Shown: positions 58,345-64,000 of the stretch, piece by piece
How positions within the stretch are numbered: the stretch's first letter is position 1
How the letters are laid out: every line of letters begins with the position of its first letter
Assembly: GCF_014489515.1 (NCBI RefSeq)
Contig: NZ_CP060782.1
Location: 2,480,001 to 2,544,000 of the forward strand
Length of the DNA stretch: 64,000 bases
Reading direction: 5' to 3'
Source of the DNA: Sphingomonas sediminicola
Lineage (GTDB): Bacteria; Pseudomonadota; Alphaproteobacteria; Sphingomonadales; Sphingomonadaceae
Notes under the pieces: generated by a model
What the model was told of the DNA's origin: nothing
What the model saw: the letters and a program-made list of their open reading frames with translations, nothing else
Databases searched by the model: none
Position numbers and translations under genes: made by a program

Positions 58345-59822
58345 GCGGCGCCGGCCATCTTCCGTTGGCGGCGGCGGTGGATGGATGAGCCGATCCCCAT
58401 CGACTCCCGATATTTGACGACGGTGCGGCGGGCGCAGTCGAAGCCGCGCTGCTTGAGCAGGCCGGCGATGGCGTCGTCGCTCAGCACATCGGCCTCACTT
58501 TCGATGATCTCGCGGATCGCCGCTTTTACCGCTTCGGCAGCAGCGCCTTCGCCCTCGCTCTCGGTCGAGGCGACGCCCGAGCCGAAAAAATATTTCAGCT
58601 CGAACAGGCCGCGATCGCAAAGCAGATACTTGTTCGAGGTGACCCGGCTGATCGTGGATTCGTGCATCTCGATCGCGTCGGCAATCTCGCGCAGGGTCAT
58701 CGGCTTCATCGCGGCGACACCCTTCTCGAAGAAGCCCTGCTGCCGCTTTACGATCTCGCTGACGACCTTGACGATCGTCCGGGCGCGCTGATCGAGCGCT
58801 TTCACCAGCCAGTTCGCGCTGGCCAGACATTCGCTGAGCCAAGCCCGCGATTTCTTGTCCTGCGGTCCGGTCTTCAGCTCCTGATAGTAGCGGCGATTGA
58901 CCAGCAGCCTCGGAAGCGTCGCCTGGTTGAGTTCGACCGCAAAGCCAAGCCGAGTCCGGCGGACGAACACGTCCGGCGAAACGCTTTCAGCTCCCCGGCT
59001 CGAGAACTGGCAGCCGGGTTTTGGATCGTAAGCGCGAAGCTCCCGGACCATGTCGGCGAGATCCTCGTCGTCAACCCCGCAAATGCGCTTGAGGTCGGCC
59101 ATGCGGCCCTTGGCGAGCAGATCGAGATTATCGATCAGCCTCGCCATGGCCGGATCGTAGCGGTCAGCCGCCTTGGCCTGCAGCGCGAGACATTCGGAGA
59201 GATTTCGAGCGCCTACCCCGGGCGGATCGAGGCTTTGGACGAGCCCGAGCGCCTCCCCGACGACCGCGACTGGCTCCTCCGTAGCTTCGGCAATGTCGCG
59301 GACCGGCACGTCCAGATAGCCGGTCTCTTCGAGCATTTCTGCGATGACCCGAGCGAGCTGTCCGACCGTGCCTGACGCGCCATGAAGCTGGTTGAGCAAA
59401 TGTTCGGACAGCGAGTCCGCCGTATATTCCATCCGCTCAAAATCCGGGCCGTCTTCGTCACCGCCGCCACTGCTGACAACGACATCGGCGAAGCTGTCGG
59501 TTTCCAGCGCTTCGCTGTCCCAGTCGAAATCGAGCGGCTGATCGGACGTGCCGTCCGACGAAGTCATCAGTTCATCGGCGCCGGGGACCGCTGGTTCGTC
59601 GGAGGAATCTACCGCGACTTCGGCATCCGCATCCAGGGGCGGGCCGCCCTCGTCGTCGCCGCCTGAAGCCGCCTCAAGGAGGGGGTTCTTGGATATCTCC
59701 TCCGCGATGACCGCTTCGAGCTCGAGGTTCGACAATTGCAGCAGGCGAATCGCCTGCTGCAGCTGAGGCGTCAGGACGAGTGCCTGAGTTTGTCGAAGGT
59801 CGAGGCGTGGGCCGAGCGCCAT
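58341..59822 (-). CDS. rpoN: RNA polymerase sigma-54 factor
   Basis: 493 aa. Region I is Gln/Leu-rich (QTQALVLTPQLQQAIRLLQLSNLELEAVI), followed by an acidic linker (~60-125), the core-binding domain and the DNA-binding part with the HTH LREIADAIEMHESTISRVTSNKY. The RpoN box CARRTVVKYRESMGI is near the C-terminus. It recognises -24/-12 promoters with an AAA+ activator. It follows lptB as in most alphaproteobacteria. The ptsN/hpf genes often found next are absent. Confidence 0.97.
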   Translation of the reverse strand: MALGPRLDLRQTQALVLTPQLQQAIRLLQLSNLELEAVIAEEISKNPLLEAASGGDDEGGPPLDADAEVAVDSSDEPAVPGADELMTSSDGTSDQPLDFDWDSEALETDSFADVVVSSGGGDEDGPDFERMEYTADSLSEHLLNQLHGASGTVGQLARVIAEMLEETGYLDVPVRDIAEATEEPVAVVGEALGLVQSLDPPGVGARNLSECLALQAKAADRYDPAMARLIDNLDLLAKGRMADLKRICGVDDEDLADMVRELRAYDPKPGCQFSSRGAESVSPDVFVRRTRLGFAVELNQATLPRLLVNRRYYQELKTGPQDKKSRAWLSECLASANWLVKALDQRARTIVKVVSEIVKRQQGFFEKGVAAMKPMTLREIADAIEMHESTISRVTSNKYLLCDRGLFELKYFFGSGVASTESEGEGAAAEAVKAAIREIIESEADVLSDDAIAGLLKQRGFDCARRTVVKYRESMGIGSSIHRRRQRKMAGAA

Positions 59823-59848
59823 TGCGCTAAGAGACTAGCGGCAAAGAA

Positions 59849-60622
59849 TTAAAGCGCGAAGCTCTCGCCGAGATAGAGTCGACGAACTTCATGGTCGGCG
59901 ACGAGTGCCTGCGGAGTCCCCGCGAATAGCACCTGGCCATCGTAGATGATGCAGGCGCGGTCGACGATGTCGAGCGTCTCGCGGACGTTGTGGTCGGTGA
60001 TGAGCACGCCGATATCGCGCTTCTTCAGCTCCCGAACCAATTCGCGGATGTCGGCAATCGAAATCGGATCGATCCCGGCGAAGGGCTCGTCAAGGAGCAT
60101 GATCGACGGGTCGGCCGCGAGGGCGCGGGCGATCTCGCAGCGGCGACGCTCGCCGCCAGACAGGGCCATCGCGGCGGAATCGCGCAGGCGCGTCAGCCCG
60201 AACTCTCCAAGCAGTTGCTCAAGCCGGTCATGCCGGGCGTGCGGCTCGGGCTCCGCGACTTCCAGCACCGCCATGATGTTCTGCTCCACGGTCAAGCCGC
60301 GGAAGATCGATGTTTCCTGGGGAAGATAGCCAAGCCCAAGGATCGCTCGCCGGTACATCGGCAGCTCGGTGATGTCCTGGCCGTCCAGGAAGATCCGACC
60401 ACTGTCCGGCTTCACCAGGCCCATGACCGAGTAGAAGCAGGTGGTTTTGCCTGCGCCGTTCGGGCCGAGCAGGCCAACGACCTCACCGCGGTGAACATCG
60501 AGCGAAACATCGTGCAAGACGGCCCGGCGATCATAGGCCTTGGCGATCGACCGGACTTCCAGGCCGCCAACCGCCGCCGCCGGCTCGATGACCGCGCGTG
60601 GGAGGGTGACGGCTTCGTTCAC
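59849..60622 (-). CDS. lptB: LPS export ABC transporter ATP-binding protein
   Basis: 257 aa cytosolic ATPase that powers LptB2FGC extraction of LPS from the inner membrane. Walker A GLLGPNGAGKTTCFYS, Q-loop YLPQETSIFRG, signature LSGGERRRCEIARAL, Walker B IMLLDEPFAGIDPIS and the H-loop VLITDHNVRETL are all normal. A short N-terminal extension precedes the ABC domain. Transcribed after lptC-lptA. Confidence 0.97.
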   Translation of the reverse strand: MNEAVTLPRAVIEPAAAVGGLEVRSIAKAYDRRAVLHDVSLDVHRGEVVGLLGPNGAGKTTCFYSVMGLVKPDSGRIFLDGQDITELPMYRRAILGLGYLPQETSIFRGLTVEQNIMAVLEVAEPEPHARHDRLEQLLGEFGLTRLRDSAAMALSGGERRRCEIARALAADPSIMLLDEPFAGIDPISIADIRELVRELKKRDIGVLITDHNVRETLDIVDRACIIYDGQVLFAGTPQALVADHEVRRLYLGESFAL

Positions 60623-60626
60623 GGGA

Positions 60627-61169
60627 TCAGCCGCCCTTTTTCTGAGGGACGGTGAAATGTCCGGTCACCCGGCCGCCGCTTTGGCCGACGCCGGCAGGGC
60701 CACCATCGATCACTGCGCGTCCGGTATCGAGATCGATCACCAGCCGCTGGCCATTGATCTGCGATCCCTGGCGCTGGAGGACGACATCGCCGACGAGGGT
60801 GATCAGCTTTCGGTCGAGGTCGTAGATTCCGAGAGCGCCCCGCGCGGTCTCGGACGGACTGCGCACCGTCACGCCGCCGCTGGCATCGAGCCGCTTGATC
60901 TGGACACCGCCCGTGCTCGTATAGGCGACCGTCAGTCGGGCAGTATCGAGACTCAGTTCGTCCTGCCTCACCTTCACGTTGCCGGCGAAGATTGCGCGGT
61001 CGGCGCGGTCCTGGACCTCGATCCGGTCGGCGGAAACGTCGACGGGCGCGTTGCTGTTGTGTCCCTTGAGCGCCGAGACGGGCTCCTGCGACTGGGCGAG
61101 GGCCGCTGCCGCCGTGGCGAGCGCCACAGGGGCGAGAAGGATCAGCGGCAATCTGCGCATCGGTCTCAT
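60627..61169 (-). CDS. lptA: LPS transport periplasmic protein LptA
   Basis: 180 aa with signal peptide (MRRLPLILLAPVALATAAAA, cleaved near ALAQS). OstA/LptA beta-jellyroll: APVDVSADRIEVQDRADRAIFAGNVKVRQDEL and GTARGALGIYDLDRKLITLVGDVVLQR are typical. It forms the periplasmic LPS bridge. The first residues overlap lptC by 4 nt; lptB follows 4 bp later. Confidence 0.94.
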   Translation of the reverse strand: MRPMRRLPLILLAPVALATAAAALAQSQEPVSALKGHNSNAPVDVSADRIEVQDRADRAIFAGNVKVRQDELSLDTARLTVAYTSTGGVQIKRLDASGGVTVRSPSETARGALGIYDLDRKLITLVGDVVLQRQGSQINGQRLVIDLDTGRAVIDGGPAGVGQSGGRVTGHFTVPQKKGG

Positions 61170-61804
61170 CTGACTGCCCCCTGCACGATTTTCAAGCGAG
61201 CGCCGCCGTCCAGGACCACAGTTCGGTCATTCAGGTTGGCGCGAAGGCGTGACGCCTCGAACTGACCGAGCTCCATTCGGCCCGCCACGCCGCCGTCGCT
61301 GGTCATGACATTCTGCTTGAGGTCGACCGTCACGTCGCGCGTCACCAGCTGTTCGCCCTCTGGGCCGGCAACCCGAACCGGGCCCTGGACCGTCACCTTC
61401 TGCTGGTCGAGATTGTACTGGCCCTGGTTCGCCGCAACCGTCACGGGCCCCTGCGCAAGGCCGAAGCGGGCGAGCATTCCCCAGATGTCGACGATCGGCT
61501 GCTCGGAAGTTCGCTGAAGCGCGCGGTTGGCGACGATCAGGAATTTCTGCCCGTTATTGTCCTGGCCGACATAGCGCGCCTGCTCCACGCGCATGCGCTC
61601 GGGAGCGTTCTCCACCTGGTTCTTGTCGAGGATGAAGCTCACGTCCCCACTCTTGTCGAGCGGCGCCATGGCCAGGAATGCGATCACGACGCCGACAGCA
61701 CTTGGGAGCGCGACCTTCGCGAACCGCACGATCCTGTCGTGCGAGCTCCCGGGCACCGCCCAACGCTGTTTTACTTCGCGTTCCTGGTTGGCAAGGTCCG
61801 ACAT
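61166..61804 (-). CDS. lptC: LPS export system protein LptC
   Basis: 212 aa. One N-terminal membrane helix (VRFAKVALPSAVGVVIAFLAMAPL) and a periplasmic jellyroll with LPS-bridge strands (GQYNLDQQKVTVQGPVRVAGPEG). It takes LPS from LptFG and hands it to LptA. Overlaps lptA by 4 nt and lies 3 bp after the RNase D-like gene, so the four genes form an operon. Confidence 0.9.
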   Translation of the reverse strand: MSDLANQEREVKQRWAVPGSSHDRIVRFAKVALPSAVGVVIAFLAMAPLDKSGDVSFILDKNQVENAPERMRVEQARYVGQDNNGQKFLIVANRALQRTSEQPIVDIWGMLARFGLAQGPVTVAANQGQYNLDQQKVTVQGPVRVAGPEGEQLVTRDVTVDLKQNVMTSDGGVAGRMELGQFEASRLRANLNDRTVVLDGGARLKIVQGAVR

Positions 61805-61807
61805 CGA

Positions 61808-62428
61808 TTATCCGTCGTGAGCGAAAATGTCCTGTTCCGGCCAGCCGGCCAGATCAAGCAAGGCACGATGGGGAAGGAAATCGAAGCAGGACTGCGCCAA
61901 TTCAACCCGCTTTTCCCGAACCAGGCGTTCGTCGAGCTTTTCTTTCAGCGCATGCAGGTAGCGGACGTCGCTCGCGGCATATTCGCGCTGGGCATCGCTA
62001 AGCTCCGGTGCACCCCAGTCGCTGGTCTGCTGCTGCTTGGAAATTTCGTGGCCAAGAAGCTCGCGGACAAGGTCCTTGAGGCCGTGCCGGTCTGTATAGG
62101 TCCGAACCAGACGGGACGCCGTTCGCGTGCAGTACAGCGGCGCGGCCATGAACCCGAGGTAGGCCTGGATCATCGCCACATCGAATCGGGCGAAGTGATA
62201 GAGTTTGAGGCGGTTCGGATCGCCGAGAAGCGCCTTGAGGTTTGGCGCAGAGTAAGCGCTTCCCTTGCGGAATCGGACCAGGTGCTCGTCCCCGCGGCCG
62301 TCAGACAGCTGGACCAGGCATAGCCGATCGCGCGCCGGATGGAGCCCCATCGCCTCCGTGTCGACGGCAATCGCCCCTTCGAAGCTAAGGCCGTCGGGCA
62401 GGTCTTCTTCATGGAAATGGATGCTCAT
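61808..62428 (-). CDS. Ribonuclease D-like 3'-5' exonuclease
   Basis: 206 aa DEDDy exonuclease: AIAVDTEAMGLHPARDRLCLVQLSDG (ExoI), LYHFARFDVAMIQAYLG (ExoII) and AREYAASDVRYLHALKEKL-type ExoIII with its Tyr. It lacks HRDC domains and is about half the size of E. coli RNase D, as usual in this alphaproteobacterial family. First gene of the rnd-lptC-lptA-lptB group, probably from a promoter at ~62430-62660 shared with the divergent cold-shock gene. Confidence 0.92.
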   Translation of the reverse strand: MSIHFHEEDLPDGLSFEGAIAVDTEAMGLHPARDRLCLVQLSDGRGDEHLVRFRKGSAYSAPNLKALLGDPNRLKLYHFARFDVAMIQAYLGFMAAPLYCTRTASRLVRTYTDRHGLKDLVRELLGHEISKQQQTSDWGAPELSDAQREYAASDVRYLHALKEKLDERLVREKRVELAQSCFDFLPHRALLDLAGWPEQDIFAHDG

Positions 62429-62661
62429 TCACTCGTCCCAAAAATCTTTCATTACGCTCGGATCGCTCCCCCTTTAGCAGACCTTGCGCCGCACTTCTTG
62501 AGGCCATGTCACGGTTCCGCGCTGGAATCACTGGAGAGACACAGTTTTTTGCTGTAGGGTGCTGAACAGTGTGTGAGCAATCATGCGCCTGACCGGTTGC
62601 GCTCTTTGGGCCCAGCGCGTTGGTTTTAAGACATTGTGGGCACAAAGGATTTTAGACGGGC

Positions 62662-63480
62662 ATGGGTTTCGATAGAGGGCGTAAGGGGGACCGCGGTGGT
62701 CGCGGCCGTGACAAGCGCGACGATTTCTTCGGTGGTGAAAGCAGCAGCTACGGCGAGCGCGGCGGTTTCGGAGACCGCGGCGGATTCGGCGGTGGCGGTG
62801 GCGGTGGCGGCGGTGGATACCGCGGCGGCGGCGATCGCTTTGGTGGCGGCGGCGGAGGCGGTGATCGCTTCGGCGGTGGCGGCGGCTTCGGCGGTGGCGG
62901 CGGCTTCGGCGGTGGCGGAGGCGGTGGTTTCCGTGGCGGCGGTGGCGGTGGCGGCTTTCGTGGCGGCGGCGGCGGTGGCGGCGGAATGCCCCCCCAGGTC
63001 GTCGGCGAAGGCAAGGGCGTCGTAAAGTTCTTCAATCCGCAGAAGGGTTTCGGCTTCATCGTCCGTGACGATGGCGGCGAAGACGTTTTCGTGCACATTT
63101 CTGCTGTCGAGCAGGCCGGTCTAACTGATTTGGCCGACGGTCAGCCGCTCGAGTTCACGCTGGTCGATCGTGGTGGGCGTATTTCCGCGACCAACCTGCG
63201 AATCGATGGCGAGCCGATGGCGGTCGAGCGGGCCGAGCGCGCGCCCGAGCGGAAGCTGACTGGCGAAAAGGCGACGGGCGTCGTCAAGTTCTTCAACGCG
63301 ATGAAGGGCTTTGGCTTCATTCAGCGCGACGACGGACAGCCGGATGCGTTCGTGCATATCTCGGCGGTTGAGCGTGCGGGCATGCCGACGCTCAACGAAG
63401 GCGACCGACTTGAGTTCGAGATCGAGGTGGATCGTCGCGGCAAATATGCCGCGGTGAACCTGGCACCGGTCAGCGAATAA
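62662..63480 (+). CDS. Double cold-shock-domain protein with N-terminal Gly-rich RGG region
   Basis: 272 aa. Residues ~1-110 are Gly/Arg/Phe-rich low complexity with RGG, GGF and DRF units. Two cold-shock domains follow: GKGVVKFFNPQKGFGFIVRD ... DVFVHISAVEQAGL (~118-180) and ATGVVKFFNAMKGFGFIQRD ... AFVHISAVERAGM (~205-270), both with intact RNP1 and RNP2 aromatic residues. It should bind single-stranded RNA. In most bacteria RGG-like tails are C-terminal, so the N-terminal placement is notable. Divergent from the RNase D gene; ends at a strong terminator. Confidence 0.95.
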   Translation: MGFDRGRKGDRGGRGRDKRDDFFGGESSSYGERGGFGDRGGFGGGGGGGGGGYRGGGDRFGGGGGGGDRFGGGGGFGGGGGFGGGGGGGFRGGGGGGGFRGGGGGGGGMPPQVVGEGKGVVKFFNPQKGFGFIVRDDGGEDVFVHISAVEQAGLTDLADGQPLEFTLVDRGGRISATNLRIDGEPMAVERAERAPERKLTGEKATGVVKFFNAMKGFGFIQRDDGQPDAFVHISAVERAGMPTLNEGDRLEFEIEVDRRGKYAAVNLAPVSE

Positions 63481-63501
63481 CAGCTCCTAGGGGGCAGAGG
63501 A

Positions 63502-63532
63502 GCCGGCGGGACGCAAGTCCCGCCGGCTTTTT
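63502..63532 (+). terminator. Rho-independent terminator after the cold-shock gene
   Basis: A perfect 11-bp stem, GCCGGCGGGAC (63502-63512) with GTCCCGCCGGC (63517-63527), loop GCAA and then five T. It lies 22 bp after the stop and also ends 6 bp before the stop of the convergent S10 gene. Confidence 0.92.
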
Positions 63533-63537
63533 CATGC

Positions 63538-64000
63538 CTATTGAGCGCTTGCGTAGAAATCCGCGAGGTCGGCCTTGAGCTGCCGTGCAGAGCCCGGGTC
63601 CGTGTACATCATGTGGCCCGCCGGATAGTAAGTGTAGCGGATGTTCGCCGTGATCTGCGGCTCCAGCGCCATATGGCCGATGTCATAATCAGCCCCGAAG
63701 AATGGCGTCGCCAAGTCATAGAGACCGTTCACTGAAAGCAGCTTCATCCGGGGATTGCCGCGCATTGCCGCAGCGAGGTCGGCGCTTGTGTCGACTGCGA
63801 GTTGCTGCCCCTCGACCGACTTGTGCTGGAAGTTCCAGTCCTCGCCGATGCCGGCGTAATTGTTCGGCCGGTAACTGAGCGGCGTCTTGTAGCCGAGGTC
63901 GCGGAACAAATAGTCGTTCAGCGCTCCGGCAAAGGCGCCGGTAATGGCCGCAGCCTGTGCATCGTAGCTCGGCTTCTCGCCTGCCGCGTCGGCGTCCGTG
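63538..64000 (-). CDS. S10 serine carboxypeptidase-like protein, C-terminal part
   Basis: The 5' end lies beyond the window; 154 codons are visible. MKLLSVNGLYDLATPFFGADYDI carries the S10 catalytic Asp, and RYTYYPAGHMMYTDPGSARQLKADLADFY the catalytic His. These periplasmic or secreted peptidases act at the carboxyl end of peptides. The frame is open to the window edge. Confidence 0.88.
   Translation of the reverse strand, partial: TDADAAGEKPSYDAQAAAITGAFAGALNDYLFRDLGYKTPLSYRPNNYAGIGEDWNFQHKSVEGQQLAVDTSADLAAAMRGNPRMKLLSVNGLYDLATPFFGADYDIGHMALEPQITANIRYTYYPAGHMMYTDPGSARQLKADLADFYASAQ

Overview
The window looks like chromosome of a GC-rich alphaproteobacterium of the Sphingomonadales (Sphingomonas/Sphingomicrobium-like). 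The inference rests on COQ9 and an LptC-LptA-LptB-RpoN block beside a short RNase D, a large TonB-dependent receptor, a cytochrome bc1 chaperone, FeoAB, and dispersed 30-bp palindromes that I associate with sphingomonads. No rRNA, tRNA or CRISPR array was recognised.

Layout. 0-30 kb is mostly core. It runs: riboflavin genes (ribE end, an HTH-RibB fusion with a dead RibA-like tail, ribH); OYE reductase, EamA transporter, COQ9, FeoAB; SSB, YceD/DUF177, cytochrome bc1 chaperone, BamE; a tryptophan-to-kynurenine unit (TDO, kynureninase, TetR, TonB receptor, MFS); an RcnB-like repeat protein and a fasciclin lipoprotein; dnaN, a small monooxygenase-like protein, recF; a DEAD-box helicase, M20 peptidase and gyrB; then LysR, NTF2-like, SDR and two alpha/beta hydrolases. 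30-50 kb is accessory. It starts with a tyrosine recombinase and a candidate structured RNA, then carries an MbcA/ParS-type antitoxin operon, small membrane proteins, XRE regulators with clear palindromic operators, ArsC, MAPEG and TspO-like proteins, a NUDIX-ParA operon divergent from a CYTH-CHAD protein, a secreted PhoX-like RTX protein, a lipase, a glycosyltransferase/metallophosphoesterase pair, a TonB-like protein and nine copies of the 30-bp palindrome. 50.5-57.4 kb is a Tn7-like transposition module: TnsB, TnsC and two different TniQ proteins, with no TnsA, cargo or CRISPR. 57.5-64 kb returns to core: an EEP nuclease, rpoN, lptB, lptA, lptC, RNase D, a Gly-rich double cold-shock protein and the end of an S10 carboxypeptidase.

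An important caveat: at least 17 single-base deletions, almost all in short G or C runs, break genes throughout the window, including gyrB twice. All are losses of one base and all restore a family-typical protein when one base is added. I therefore treat the broken genes as probable sequencing or assembly errors and give each as one merged CDS with the site of the break. Support comes from the stop codons of two repaired genes, which fall exactly on the 4-nt tail-to-tail overlap (CTAG) also used by intact convergent pairs in the window.

The most unusual items are the dual-TniQ transposon, the structured intergenic RNA candidate near 31.9 kb, palindromes that overlap stop codons, an alternating CG palindrome in the gyrB leader, and the NUDIX/ParA - CYTH/CHAD - PhoX neighbourhood, which may concern polyphosphate.
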